Below are positions 1-13,349 of a stretch of DNA of 64,000 bases, one piece after another; the stretch's first letter is position 1, and each line of letters starts with the position of its first letter. The translations under genes were made by a program, and so were the position numbers. Origin of the DNA: Oreocharis arfaki. Taxonomy: Eukaryota; Chordata; Aves; Passeriformes; Paramythiidae. The notes beneath the pieces were generated by a model. That model saw only the letters and a list, made by a program, of their open reading frames with translations. It did no database searches and was not told the origin of the DNA. The stretch lies in the NCBI GenBank assembly GCA_013398015.1, contig VZRR01004735.1:63547-127546 (forward strand). The letters run 5' to 3'.

Positions 1-2124
1 GCAGTTCCTCACGAAAGCAGATCCTTTTCCTAGCAAGAACATGTGTAGAGCTGCGTATCTTGAGACACAGTGCCTGGACAGACCTCAGATAAAATGTGGC
101 AGGCGTCTGTGAGGCAGAATGATGCAAGCTGAACTGGAGCAGAACATGATGCTTTTGTGGATCAGTGGTGAGCAGGTCAGATGATGAGGTAGTACATACT
201 GCATCTTTGGGGGGAAAATTGCTATTTCAGGAAGGTTTGACTCTAGGGAAGTTTTGTCTGACTAAGATTTCCCTTATTTTGATAACTAATTTGCCAGACT
301 AAAATCTCTCTGCACAGAGCGTGTGTAACTCGAGGTCTGTTATATTAGTGATCTGTATCAAGTGGCATAGCTGGAGCTACCAGTTAGAGGAATACAGGGC
401 AGGTGGATAAATGGTTTCTCCAATATCAAACAGATGCAGCAAAAAATTAACTCAGGGGCAGGAAAAGAAGTGCTATTTGGTTGAAAATGTTAACTCAGTC
501 ACCAATAGCCATCTATAAAGATGGGAGAGAAAAGTAAGAAGAGAAGACCATGGCCACTGAATATAAGATTCTTGCCTAATTCAAGAGGAAAATGAGTTTG
601 TCTGTACTTATCTGATTAAGTTGAAGGTAAATGGGAGTGAGTTGAAGAAAGATCTTTCCCTTCTTGTCTGTTAACTGGATGTGACTGCCACTTCAGCGAT
701 GAGAGCCCTCCCTCCAGCTTCAGCCACTCAAATAGCATCAGACAAAGACTGGGAATAGGCAGTGTGGATAAGCTGGTTATTGAATGTTTGGACTGTGACC
801 CCCTTCTTCTTCTAGTCAGGCTGTTAAATATTCATGTAAGTGGGCTCAGATAGATCCCTGCCATCTGTCTGTATTTATATGACTTCATCCAAACAGCTCC
901 AAAACATGTAAAATTTAATACTCAGAACAGCTCTTCAAAGAAAAAGGGATTTTTTTACTTACCTGAAAGGAAGAGGAATAAAATACAACGTGATTTAGCA
1001 GGTAACCACATTTATTCATCTGGACTCCATCAGTGAGGACCCAAATTCAGCTCTTTTAAGTGCCTGGCCCAGCTATAATCCAAGGCTCTCAAGGCAAAGA
1101 TCATATTTAGTGTCATATTTTATATCCAAAGTGTTTCATAGCTCACCTGATATTGATCATTAAGCATAAAAAAAAGTTTGTATGCAACTAAGAAGGAAAC
1201 TGGAGATTCTGTCACTGTATGTGTGTGTGGGTACAGAATGAAAGTATTTGAGGAGGAGAAATCAATAATAAGCCCATTATTTAGCCTTCACTGTATTCAG
1301 TTGCACACCTTGATAACCAGATAAAAGGGGACTGTCATGCAAGCTTCAGTAAACAGTGTGCCATATGGACAATTCCATGAGGGAACAGATTGTCGCAGCT
1401 ACATTTGACCTGTTTTAGAGCAGTCGTGACTCTCCCTTGGCACCAGGGATGCGCTGCTGACATTTCAGCAGAACGGCTTCAGAAAAACTTGGGTGCCATT
1501 GTCAGAATAGTGTGGCATTTTATGAGTGAGAAGCAATTTCTTCATTTTAAATTAAGCAGCAAGCCCAGTACTTCTCCTCCTCTCCTCAGAGCCTCTTGAA
1601 ACAGCCTGAGCAGGAAAGAGGGAGAGATGAGAGTACTGAGAAGACAAAGCCGGGCTTTTCAGTGTACCTGCATTAAGTTACTGAATACATGCACTTGTGT
1701 CATTCATACGCTTCAGGGATTTGAATCTGAACCTCAGATTCAGCTCAGAGAAGCCCCTGCATGGGCAGGTTATCACAGAAGAGACATCTGTGAGATGGCT
1801 GAGGTGGGTGGTTGGTTTTATACCTCCTCCCAGAAGGTAGCTTATTTTTTTCTGTTCAGGCCCTCATCTCTGAGCTATTTTTAGACATGAGTGCATTTTG
1901 AAAATAAAAAGGAATACATTTTCACTGTGATGCTCAAGAAACTCTCACATGCATTTTGGAAGCATGCCAGAGTGGGTCTTAGTGCCTTGAAAACATTTTG
2001 ATATGGTGTTACTCCTTTAAAGGTCTTTCTCCTTGGCTTACTCTTTAAGAATAGCCTGGAGGCTTTCAGCTTACTCCATCAATAAATTTTTGTTGATGAT
2101 TTTTTTTTTTTTACTGTTTTTCAG
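1..2124 (+). other. GFOD1: GFOD1 intron 1, 3' portion
   Basis: This stretch precedes the acceptor of the GFOD1 terminal exon. It ends in a strong pyrimidine tract (a run of about 14 T near 2098-2112, then more T) and a CAG at 2122-2124. I see no coding exon in it; the short open frames are random and lack splice context or recognisable protein. GFOD1 exon 1, which carries the first 84 residues in vertebrates, is upstream of the window, consistent with the very long first intron of this gene in mammals. Confidence 0.85.
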
Positions 2125-3044
2125 GCATTGGGAAAAACGTCATCTGTGACCGAACGGCGACTCCCCTGGATGCCTTTAGGATGATGACTGCGGCTCATTA
2201 TTACCCAAAGCTCATGAGCATCATGGGGAACGTTCTGCGCTTCCTGCCTGCGTTCGTGAAGATGAAGCAGCTGATCCAGGAGGGTTATGTCGGGGAGCTG
2301 CTGGTGTGCGAGGTGCAGGTCCACAGCGGGAGCCTGCTGGGCAAGAAGTACAACTGGAGCTGTGATGACCTGATGGGAGGTGGGGGCTTGCACTCGGTCG
2401 GCACCTACATCATCGACCTGCTGACCTTCCTCACCAGCCAGAAGGCCGTGAAGGTGCACGGGTTGCTCAAGACCTTCGTGAAGCAGACGGACCACATCAA
2501 GGGCATCCGGCAGATCACCAGCGACGACTTCTGTACGTTTCAGATGGTCCTGGAAGGGGGCGTGTGCTGCACGGTGACGCTCAACTTCAACATCCCGGGG
2601 GAGTTCAAACAGGACATCATCGTGGTGGGCTCGGCGGGACGGCTGATTGTGATAGGCACTGATCTCTACGGACAGAGCAACAGCTCTCCTCAGCGGGAGC
2701 TCCTGCTGAAGGACTCCACGCCAGTCAGCAACTCCTTGCTTCCGGAGAAAGCCTTCAGTGACATCCCATCCCCGTACCTGCGGGGCACCATTAAGATGGT
2801 CCAGGCTGTCCGGCAGGCCTTTGAGGACCAGGACGACAGGAGGACCTGGGACGGGAGGCCCCTTACGATGGCTGCCACTTTTGATGACTGTCTGTATGCC
2901 CTGTGTGTGGTGGACACCATTAAAAAGTCAAACCAGCTGGGGGAGTGGCAGAACATTTCAATCATGACTGAGGAGCCAGAACTGAGCCCGGCATACCTGA
3001 TCAGCGAAGCCATGCGGAAGAGCAGGATGTCTCTGTACTGCTAG
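2125..3044 (+). CDS. GFOD1: GFOD1 terminal coding exon (residues 85-390): glucose-fructose oxidoreductase domain-containing protein 1
   Basis: One 920-nt exon finishes the protein. The acceptor CAG at 2122-2124 leaves GC to complete a split Gly codon (phase 1), and the frame then stays open for 305 residues to TAG at 3042-3044. With the 85 residues up to and including that Gly in the human protein, this gives the family length of 390. The product is a GFO/IDH/MocA-family protein. Exon 1 (absent here) holds most of the N-terminal Rossmann fold; this exon gives the end of that fold (GIGKNVICDRTATPLDAF) and the whole C-terminal alpha/beta domain, including the glycine-rich DDLMGGGGLHSVGTYIIDLL segment and the conserved tail ending MSLYC. 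The match to human GFOD1 is near-complete along the exon, and GFOD2 is a poorer fit. Its substrate is not established, so 'oxidoreductase' is a family inference. An ATG at 2181 lies inside the exon and is not the true start. The next gene, TBC1D7, is the expected syntenic neighbour. Confidence 0.97.
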
Positions 3045-3607
3045 CTCCTTAGAGCTCCTAGGAAAGAATAGGAACCAGACAGGTCTTGAAAGAGATGGTA
3101 ATTCAGCCTGTGTGAAGGGCTTGGGTGTCTCAGAAACAGCTGAGGATACAGGAGAAGGAAATACAGTGTCTGGATCAATCAAGTCTGTTGGCAGCTAAAT
3201 GCCAAACTGATATGGTCCTTCGAAATGCTCTAAACAGACAGGAGACTTAAGAGCTGATAAACTTAACTGTTTTAATAACAGTATTAGCTGGCTGATTGCA
3301 AAGATATATCACGGACTCATCCCCTGCTTGCAGGTGCTTTAGATTATCCAATTGTGTTTACTGTGAAAGGTTGGGAAGATCCTTTTAGATTTTCCTTACC
3401 TACCAGAGGGCTGTGAAGGTACTGTCATGTCATTAAATTTTCTGTAGTGTCTGACATGAATGGTTCCTACCATGACAGCTGACACCACCATGCTGTATTA
3501 CTACACCTCCAACCAACACATAGAATAACAGGACTTGATGTGAAAGTGTTGCATGATTCAGAAAATCTTGGCAGCTCACTTTTCATACAGCCTGTTAGGA
3601 GCTTCTC

Positions 3608-3676
3608 TGTGTTGGGTTCATAGTTGTTTTTTGTTTGGTTTGGTTTTGGTTTATTGTTTTGTTTTGTTTTGTTTTT
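3608..3676. repeat. GTTTT/TTTTG-rich simple repeat
   Basis: A low-complexity T/G tract in the GFOD1 3' UTR, made of irregular GTTTT and GGTTTT units ending in a short T run. It is a possible binding stretch for U/GU-binding proteins in the mRNA, but this is only compositional. Confidence 0.7.
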
Positions 3677-6600
3677 TTAAAGCACATTTAAATAGGAAAA
3701 TGTGTGGCTTTTAAAACAAAGCAGTCCTCAACCACAGTGCATATGCCCGGGTATTTGGGGAGGGAGGGTCTTCTGGGAGCTCCTGGTAAGCTTCAGTGTT
3801 ACGGGTTTGCTGATTAAAATGGGTTGTGGAAAACCTTCATGGACGGCAAGTGGCACGACACAGTAGTGATAATGGGGTTTATTATACAGCCAAACTCAGT
3901 CTAGTCTCATGAAGATTTGCACAAAATTTCCTGTGTTTGGGGACTGACTTTTGAGTGAATTCATCTTGTGTTTTGGTTGTAGGTGGAAATCAGTAGGAAT
4001 ACAACCCAAAACCATATGATGTTTAGATGAGCGGCGTTCTTTTAAATCTCTGTGAACTCATACTTGAGACATGCACACCAACAAGTAATTTCATATCCCT
4101 CAACCCAGAAGCTCTCAACTCCACCAAATGGTGAGTGTGAGTGAAAAACAAAAGGGATGAGAAAATTTCCCATCCATTTACAAGGAAAAAAATTACATAG
4201 GACCCCCAGCCTCCTCATCTCTTTAAAGTGGCCAGCTACTGGTACTGTATTAATCATTCCCTGTCACCAGTGCAGGGGTGGACAAACTCTTTTGCTATGT
4301 TTGTCCTGTTCTTCTTTTTAATATTTTAGATAGAAGTCTTGAAATAATTATTCTTTTGAGAATATCTTCTTGAAAGAATACAGTGAAAGGCACATGATTT
4401 ATCCCAGTAAGTAGGGATACTGTTTTTCTGCATAAAGCTGCTCCAGTGCTGATGTGTTCACAGCGCTAGGTCTTCAGATAGTAAAATAGTAGAACACAAG
4501 CATATAGCACTAAATCATATTAAACTTGAGAAAAACCTTTTCAGGTTTTTTTTGTTAATTTTGAGTAGGAGAAATAAGAGAACATTCAGATGAGGAGTAA
4601 ATCTAAAGAGAAAATATGACCCTCTTTCTCAAGGCCGTCACATTAGTGTTGCCATTTTAGGCTGGAAAGAGAACTATCAGAGTAATTTAGATTTTTTTTT
4701 TTTTTAAACCACTTACAGTTTTGCTGTTTTTAGGAGCACTAAGAACTTCTCTAGGGTTTTTCCTGCAAACGACTCTGATTGCTGTGAGCTCTTGTCTGCC
4801 CTATGCTCAGTTCTAGAACTTCAGGTTTTTGAACAGGAGGGCAACAGTAGTGTGGTTCATCTTATCTGACTTCAGTCAGCTCAGAGTTGGGTGTCTTGTC
4901 CTGATCAGCAAGGACACAGCAGTCAATACAGAGAGAGCTCTCCAAAGGCTGACTCAGTTCATCCTAGGACTAATATAAAAAGAGGTGTCCACTGGAAATG
5001 CCTCCTTTACAGAGAATCTTGGCTTCTAAATTTTGAGGTGGCTGAAGTTAGGAAACTTGAGTCCCAGCCCAAAATTATTCATGTGTGCTTAATATTTCAA
5101 GAGCATATGTGTGACCTTTCATTAAATAGTCCCCAAAGTGTAATAGTGTGACTGATGAAGGAATAATGTAATACTGCAAAACTGCACCCTAGGGGAGAAT
5201 TGTTTCTATCCATGTTGTTCTGTCAGTTCTAAAAACTCTTTGTGGGGCTGGCTGTTTCTGCTAAAACCTTGGGCAAGCCTTCATCATTCCTTCTTGGAAG
5301 CAGCCCTTGACAAGTTTGGTTGTTTTTCTTAAAAATGGGTTTATCTGAGAATTCCAGAGGTAGTATCTGTGCCAATAGGAATTTCCCATTGCAACTGTCA
5401 TGGTATATACCATGCTATCCAGTTCCTGCCCTGAAAAGTAAGTAACACAGAAGATAGGGTTTGATCAAGAAATCACCAATCTGTCTCCTGAAAAATAGAA
5501 TTACCCCCAAGGGGATCAAGAGAGTTTTCATACAGTGAAGCAAAACCCATATATGGAAAAGAGTGGCTAGTTCAAGTCATGAATGCAAGCCTGGTGGATA
5601 ATTAACCATGTCTAGTTAAACATCATCCAAAAGTGGAACCAAACATGGACCAAAATGTCTGTGAATCTTTCTTCTCAGTGGTTTGGCGATTGTGCTGGAG
5701 TTGCTCTTTATGTCTTTGAACTTTGTTTTGGTGCACAAATGTTGGCTGGTTTTCCTATCTGTGTTTTCTTCTTCTCCGTGTCTTTCTGGGTTTTGTGATG
5801 CCAGTTGGAATCCTGTTCCCTGCCTCTGCAGCGAACAGGCGAGACACAGTGTGTAGGGATAGTACTACTGAGCTCAAACTTTCTGCCCTTGATCCAAAGG
5901 TTTCATTGACAGGCATCATCCATCCTCTGTGCAGACCTACTGATGCAGCAGAAAAAATCCAATGTTTTGGTTACACAGACATCTGATGCTGCTGTTAGCA
6001 CTGGCTTGCAGATGGGTCGTATCTTGTACAGCTTGTTGTGCTCCCCCAGAGAGAGAGCAGGGACAGGGTGGGACCTCCTCCTCTGATGGCAACAGAGATG
6101 CTACATTTATGTTACCTAACGGGGGTATAGCAGCAGGAGCTGCATATGTTCAGGATTGTACGGCAGGTATTCCATTCTCCAGGAGGTGAAGGTGCTGCAG
6201 TGTCAAGTGTAAGCATACTAAACTTCCACCCGGCTTAGAGGAGGAAAGAAATGGTTTATTTATTGAATGTGTTTTATTATTCTGACAAATTGTTTTTCTA
6301 CAGTCTGGGATCATTCTTGGCAGCATCCAGCCCTCTGCTCCTTTGGTACAGTTGGAAGTACATTGAATTGCCCTAAGTAGCCTCTGGAGTTCATGCTGGG
6401 TTTAGGAATTTGGGCAGCAGATAGCAGAGATGTACTTGATTGAACTCGGAAGCGGTACCACCCCAGGAAATGTATATTTGGAATTGCACTTTTAATGCTG
6501 TGCCACAAGGTTTGAGATGAATGCTGCTAAATTGGTGCAGGCCTAAGAGCCAAACTGCAGCTACTGCTGGAATTTACAGTAGCCCCCAAATGAAGTTGTT

Positions 6601-8134
6601 CATACACTAGGTAGGAAATTTCTTTCCTCTTTCCCAGGGCTGCTGTTGGAGAGGCTCTTTCCTTTGCCGTCAACCTGTGCACATAGGATACCGATCATTA
6701 TGGTCTGTTGCCAAAGACAGAAAGAGCCAAAGGGTGAGCTTTGCTGCTCTTCAGGGCTCTGTTTCAGTGCTGGGACAGTCAGCTGAGAGAGGATGTCTTT
6801 CTTCCCATGGGCATTGCACTGGGGTTCACACCAGGGGTAGGGCAGCCCTACTCTGTGTGACAGCAGGGCACAACTGAACTCCTTAAACGTGTCCAAAGGG
6901 AGGGTGGTGACTGCAGCAGGGAGCAGCAGGAAGGTGTCTGCAGGCTGGTACCTCTGTGCCTGCCCTACAGGGAGGATACGCTGGTGGCGTGGAGGGTGAG
7001 GGCTGCACCTCCTGAGCGTGACAGCAGCAGCCTTGCTCCACCTCTGTGTGTGGGAGCCCGAGAAGGGACCCTGCCCTTGGGGAAGCAGGATCTGTCCTGT
7101 ACTCCTGCTGGGTATGCACATCCTCAGTGCTGATCTCAGTGAAGTCCTACATGGAAGCATAAGAACTCTGCAGGAGCTTGAGGTTTCCTATATCTGGTAT
7201 TGTGCATGTGTTAAATCTGTAGTACTTCAGCTGTGTAGTTAGAAAATACCACGTAGGGACCTTACCCATGCAGCCAACACGGCAGAGAATCGGGGCATGC
7301 CTCAGTAAGTTTCGGCTCAGGATGGGCTGCTCTGGAGCTCATCCTTTGCTTTGGCTGGAAGCATGAGAAATTCCTGCCCAGCCAGCATCGGGCAATCAGA
7401 GGCACTATCCACTTTGCACTTAAGTGTTCCCTTCTTTTCCATAACTTTCAAAAAAGTGACTGTACAAGTAAACAGCTGTCCTGGGAAGTTCAGCCATTCA
7501 AAAAAAGGAATGCTTTTCTGCTGCGTGTGGTCACAGCACAAGGACAATTCAATTTCTTGTTTATTTTTCTGTCCATACAAATAGACCCAGACAATTTAAA
7601 ATGATTCATTGATCTACCAAGACAAGGCATATTTTATTTAATGGGTAAAGGTAAACATAGTATCTTGGTGTTGTTTTTGCAGAGATTCAGAAATGAGTGA
7701 TGACAGAACTTCATGTTGCTGGGAATTTTTGTGTTTGACTTTTATTTATGTCCTTCAGCATAAAATATCACTAATTATGAAGTCTATTCACTGTTAAGTT
7801 CTGTATTTACAAGGGTTTAAAAGTACCCAACAGAGTTCTAGCTTTGTGCAGATACTCCACACTGGTGTGGTGTTCCAGTGGCCCAGTGATGTACCCTTAG
7901 TATGTATGAAACTCAACACTGGATTTCTGACCTCTGCAGTGCTCTCTGGGTATCTGGGGCTAGTTGTGAAATGGCAGGATTATTCAGGACAGCAGTTTCT
8001 TTTTGTTGTTGAAGTTGTTACTTGTGGGGAGCAGAGTTTGTAAATTTTGGAGATGAAGTGTGACTGAATAATATTTGGCAGTCTTATCTGCTTTAAAATT
8101 TCCTCTTTCTTGAGCTGCTGGGTGAAGTCTGTCC

Positions 8135-8140
8135 AATAAA
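8135..8140 (+). terminator. GFOD1: Candidate proximal poly(A) signal of GFOD1 (AATAAA)
   Basis: Canonical AATAAA in the GFOD1 3' UTR, about 5.1 kb after the stop codon. Use would shorten the 3' UTR by about 1.6 kb. A second canonical hexamer lies at 8394-8399. Hexamers of this kind also occur by chance in AT-rich DNA, so use is unproven. Confidence 0.35.
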
Positions 8141-9744
8141 AATAATTTCCCCTTAATTGCCCACTTCCATTTGCTCGTGAAAAGAAGAAATTTTTAAGTA
8201 AATGGCACTACACATAATGCTGCATTCATGAACTGATGTCAGAACCTCATGACTTAATGAGTGTATGAAACCACAGACCAAACAAGTAATGTCTTTTTTG
8301 AAGCTGCCAGATGGAGGCCTTGGGATTGGGGAAAGAAGGGTATCAGCGTAGGTCAGACTGAAATAGCTTTTATTCAGCATTTTGAGTAAAATGAATAAAC
8401 AGAATGGCTATGGTCAATCCAAAACTGAACACGTTTGTATAAGGTTATTTACATTTTTTTCTTTTGGGATTAAGTTCCATTTTTAAGAAATGCTGTTTTG
8501 AAATGAAAAGTTTTAAAAATCTATCTTTATTATGTTTTGGCATGTGTGAAATTAACTGTTTGGGGTTGGGTGTGGGGGCCTTTTTGTTGAGGTTTTTTTT
8601 TATAATTAGATTTTTTAAAATTCATACTTTAAAAATCTCATCCATTTGGTTTAAGGATGTTCAGTGAATTCAGCTGCCCTTGGACAGGTTCAGCTCTGAA
8701 CCTGCACCCTCACAGTGTCTTACAGTGACCCCATTTCTAGCATCTGAATTTGGCCTCCTGGGTTTCATTTGTCTTCTTGTGGCAGTGGGAAAACTAGTTC
8801 ATTCCATGGAGTTGGGAACAGATAATCAAGATACTTTTTGCAGCAATGCTAGCCATCATTTTTAAAAGCACTTAACTCTATTGACTTGTTTACCTTGGTT
8901 GTTTATGACCTTCCAGCCATGTGCTGTTCATTATTTGTTTTCCTTTTTTTATACCATCCATTGGACTCGCTTCCCTGCCCTCTCTCTTTCTCATTCCATT
9001 GCAAACCTGGAGGCGAGTCTCCCTCGTTACCCACTGAGCTCCTGCTCAGTCTGTTACACACGGCATACAGGGTGGCTGACTACAACTTGAAGTGACTTTT
9101 AACACAGGTCCATTACAGGACAGGTGAACACCCCAACTGCTCAAGCACGGGGCATTCCGAGTGCCCAGCCAGGGCAGGAATCAAAGCTCCCTGCTATGCT
9201 GTGCTTCACAAGCAACACTCATTGTTTCTCTCCCACTGGTTTGCTTTTATTTGATTTTGAAAATGAGAATTTGTTCAGTTTGTTGCTGTGTCAATATTAA
9301 GTATATATTTATTGTTTTCCAGACATACATACATATATATAAATGCTATATATATATAATGTCAACGCATGGACATATGTACAGTAGATATTTTAAAGAG
9401 CTATTTATCAAGAAAAGTAAGTGTTATAAGTAAACAGAGTTTATATTTTATATATTATGTAGATAGCAAAAAAAAAAAGTGGTTAAATTATACTAGGACT
9501 TTTGGGGGTGGGGTTGGAGAAATGGGCAAGGACTGGTTCTAGCATTTTAAACAGCCAAACTACTTTGTACGGAAGCTGCCTGCTGTGCCTCTGGGCTGCA
9601 ATATCTGTTTGTTTCTTCTTTTGGAAGATGATGTGCATTGTTACTTTTACATTGCTTGGGGAATGTAGTTAGTTTATTCTCAGCCAACTGGTATGTGCTG
9701 CTTAAAACATGGTTTCCTGCTGTTCTGCATATTTGCATTGATGG

Positions 9745-9772
9745 AATAAAAGGATCTTAACTGGCAAATAAA
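9745..9772 (+). terminator. GFOD1: Distal poly(A) signal pair of GFOD1 (two AATAAA)
   Basis: Two canonical AATAAA hexamers, at 9745-9750 and 9767-9772, are followed by a GT-rich stretch (CTGTCTGTGG near 9796) and then by a G9-T-G7 run at 9828. Hexamer, GU-rich element and downstream G-run is the usual layout of a strong vertebrate 3' end. I take this as the end of the long GFOD1 transcript. Confidence 0.6.
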
Positions 9773-9790
9773 GACTTAAAAGGATGTGAT

Positions 9791-12700
9791 CCCAGCTGTC
9801 TGTGGTTTTTCCCCACACTTGTATTTTGGGGGGGGGTGGGGGGGTGTAATTACCATCACCTCTGCCTTGTTGCTGGCCTGCCTGTTAAGTTCAGTGTATA
9901 TAAAATGTACAGAGTGTGGTTTCATCCCGGAAATGTAACATGTTAGCAATTTCTATTACTACCACTGCAATTATCATACTGTAAAGATGTACTGGTGTTT
10001 ATATATGCATAAAATATTCTTTAGCAGTTTTAATATGCATTATTTTCTTAATCTGAAGACAAGAAAAGCACAAGACAAGGAAGCATCAGTGCCCAGGTCT
10101 TCAGGAATTATAGTTTAATGTTTGCCTTGTCTTTGTGAGTAAATGTAGTATAACCTTGCTCAGGTTTCCAGATCACCATCTCCAACCTATCAGTTAGGCA
10201 CTGAATTAGAATAGGGCCAAATTTCACGGTATATCCTTTCCCATCAACTTCAGAGTAAAACAAGGCCTACTTGTCTTTCAAAGGCTAAAACGTAGAAATC
10301 TCTGGAAAGCAGCACCTGGGGGAGCAATTACTGTGAAAGTGTTGGAGATACAGTGGGGTTATTAATACAGCGTTCCAGCGCACAATATATAACTCTACAG
10401 GTAAGTGCAAGAGCGAGTCTGAACATTCCACACTAATGAGGCTGCACAAGTGCTAAGATAAACACTTCCAAACCTGTGTCAGCACACTGAGACACTTAAG
10501 TGTAGATTTATGAGCCCAAATAAAAGTTCTGCTTTTAAAACAAACTGCAAAAATGTAGGTGAGGGGGAGAACCTCTTGCCATTTTCCCTAGTTTTTGAAG
10601 AACTAAGGCTTCCACAGTTTACCCTGGCTTGTCCTGCTGTTTTCTGGAGCCCCTATTGATTAGCAGCTATGCAGTAAAAACAATGAGTGGCTTGTAGCCA
10701 TAAATATTAATCAGAAGAATGTTAAATGCATTGCATTGTTCTCTTTGGGAATGAAGAGTTTGCTGGGGCAGGGGTTATTAAAACATGCTGCTGTGCCAAA
10801 GAGAAGACGCACTTAATGACTTTGCTATTTATTCCTGTTGGGCAGTGGAAAGCTGTGGAGGCCTTTCCTGAGGCCAGTGGAAAGTCTGTGTTTCAGAGCT
10901 GGCACAGGTGATGCCCAGAACAACAGGGCTTTTCCCCCATGTAATACATCAGTGCAGCTCCAGTGGGGTGACACAGCACGGCTCTTCCTAGGGCAGCTTT
11001 TCCTGGCTTGGAGGCCAGGAGGAGGTGCCTCTCTGCTCAGTCTGCTCGGGCTCATGTGCCTGTGCTGGTCACAGCTGCAGTCACTATGTTCAGCACTGAA
11101 GGAGGAAATTTCCATCAGGTATCCCCAGCAGGCAGCCCTTGGAGTCACCAGAATTGTCACCTGTCCCACAGCACTGGCCTAGTCCAAGCTATAACTCGTG
11201 TCCTGCACACATTGCCTTTTCTAATGTATTTTCCATTTGGGAGGGCTCCAGCTAGTGCATTTAGCACCACAGACCTTGGTATGCACCACATCTTTGCTTT
11301 AAAATTAATCATTGCAGCTCCACAAACAGTTCCTGAGGGATGAGGCAGGGCTGCTGCCAAGCCCAGGACACCACTCCTTCCTCCTGTCCCCAGCTAATTG
11401 TTCCTGCCTTCCCTGAGCACAGGCACTGGGGAGAATGCGTGCACCACCTGGTTAATGCAGTCATGGATTTAGCTGAAAACTAACATTGTGAGGTTTTTAC
11501 TAGGTTAGTTTTCAGGCAGAAAAATTCCCTGGTCTGAGTCATTGTCGACAGAAATTTATGCCAAATCACTCTAATAGCAGAATGTAAATAGAAACCAGGT
11601 CTGCTGACTACCAGAAATGTGCTTTTTTTCATCAGATCAAAGAGTTGGTAGAGTAACTACAGAATAATAAACAGGACCAAAAGAAAAGCTAATAGAGGAA
11701 AACAATTTTAAGTTCTGCATGTCCCTACAAAAGGATATACATGTGAGCCAGTGTTTCTTAAGTGGCCTCCTCCTCCAGACGTGGAAGTGGAGTATATACA
11801 GATTCAAGAGAAACATTTCACAGCCTGCTCCAATCTGTTTTAATAACTCTGCTTTTCACAGTTAATCACATCTTGCAGACTAAAGGCTTTTGCAGATTAT
11901 CATATCCCATCCAGGCAATGACAACAGCCTCTGAATGCAACCAGCATTGTCACATGTGCAAATACGTTTTACGTGGTGTTTCAGCCAAACGTGGAAAAGC
12001 TGAGACCCGCTTTTCAGATTCTGAGAAGGCAGAGATAGTTGGAAATGGAAATGGTGCTTGACAGGCTTCTTTATTTTCCCAATGCTGTCCCTAAATTGCT
12101 AGATTTTATATTTTAACACTCCTTTTCAGTGGTGCTAGCTATGCACCTTATGGACGTACCTGTGATGAAAAGATGCCTTCCATTACTAGCTGTGACAAGC
12201 TCTCCAGCTCAAGAAGGAAGGTAATCAGAACATCAGAATCAGGATAAAAAGCAGATTCAGAAGAAAACAGAACATTCCTGGGCTCTTATGAGTGATCCTA
12301 TCCTGTTAATTTTTAGAAATGTCCCAAGCATGATTTCTGGCTTAGATCAACTTCTATTTGTCTATATAGTTTCTGTGGCACTGTTAGGAAGTTAGCACAC
12401 AGGACACAATAATTCCCACTAAGCAAACTGTTTGAAACCACCCTCTTTTTTGGTGATTATGAAATTAATAATTGACATTCTGTGCCAATAGGCCTTAGTG
12501 GCAGAGGGTGGGCCTTGGTGCTTCCTCTGCTGCTGTGGATGCAGCCGAGTGTTTCGGACTGATTGGCAGAATGGAAGGATGTTGGGATTACGAAACTTGT
12601 GTGTTAAGAAATGAGTCTGTGTCACAGTGTGAGGAAATGCAGGTAACAAACTGTGCCAAGCTCTTTCAGCACAACATTTTTTGTTAAAATGGACTATTTT

Positions 12701-13349
12701 CCCATTCACTTTTCTATGCCTTTTGTGTGCAGTTCCATGACAGGAGAAACAACTTTCTGGGAGATGTCCTGCCCTTTTGGCTACAGACCTTGATACCTGG
12801 AATTGATTCCTGTCTAGGCCTATTGCAGGACCAGGACCTCTGTGAAGAAGAAAGGACTTGCTGAACTGACAAAGCTCCCAGCCATCCACCCACGTTTGGC
12901 AAACTTTGTCTGTATTGCTTCACACGTATGAAGTGTCTTATAAACATTAACAAATCCCCTCAAAATGAGCTGTTGTGTTTATTCCCGTTTTGCAGCTGGC
13001 AAGGTGGAGGCAGAAGTGAAGTTGGTGAGATCACTCTCTAATGAATTTCTCTTTTCTCTGAATATCCTACTTGGATTATTAGGTTTGCTCTGTCCCAGTG
13101 TCTGAACCTATCACTCAAAATGTCACTTTCAGAGGGCCTTCCAAATGTCTAAGATGACAGAAATGTCCCATTTCAGACCAGATTCAAGCTCAGGTCTTTA
13201 TGGAATTCCAGCTCACTTGGAAATACTCTTACAAAGAGCGATATTTTTTTATTTCTATTTTTAAGGCAGATTTTGGTAGGATTTTCCTCCTTTTATGGAC
13301 AAAGTGGTCAGAACTATTTAGCTTTATAAAATGATTTTTATATTTTTTT
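9791..13349. other. Intergenic, GFOD1 to TBC1D7, first part
   Basis: No coding exon was recognised. A pair of overlapping opposite-strand open frames at 10825-11182 sits in a GC-richer patch and encodes nothing I can recognise. No clear transposon was seen. Confidence 0.6.
9828..9844 (+). promoter_or_regulatory. G-run (G9-T-G7) downstream of the GFOD1 poly(A) signals
   Basis: Sixteen of seventeen bases are G, starting 56 bases after the last AATAAA. The RNA or non-template strand could form a G-quadruplex. G-rich downstream sequences are known to help 3' cleavage and polymerase pausing. The role here is inferred from position. Confidence 0.45.

Larger units (their letters stand above)
3045..9790 (+). 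other. GFOD1: GFOD1 3' UTR (about 6.7 kb)
   Basis: Non-coding sequence follows the GFOD1 stop without interruption by an LTR or CR1 copy. It is AT-rich in its second half, with several ATTTA-type AU-rich stretches (around 7630 and 7740) and an AT dinucleotide tract near 9318-9358. Several canonical AATAAA signals occur from 8135 on, and the last two (9745 and 9767) sit just before a G-rich block, so the long form probably ends near 9790. The end is inferred from signals, not from transcript data. The longest antisense frame inside it (6600-7160) has no recognisable protein. Confidence 0.6.

Noticed and set aside
6600..7160. 186-codon open frame antisense to the GFOD1 3' UTR
   Set aside because: The longest frame in that UTR but with no known domain; opposite-strand frames over the same stretch suggest low stop density from composition. 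It would need transcript evidence.
10825..11182. Overlapping 114-codon frames on both strands
   Set aside because: Mirror-image frames of equal length in a GC-rich intergenic patch are a compositional effect; neither protein resembles anything I know.
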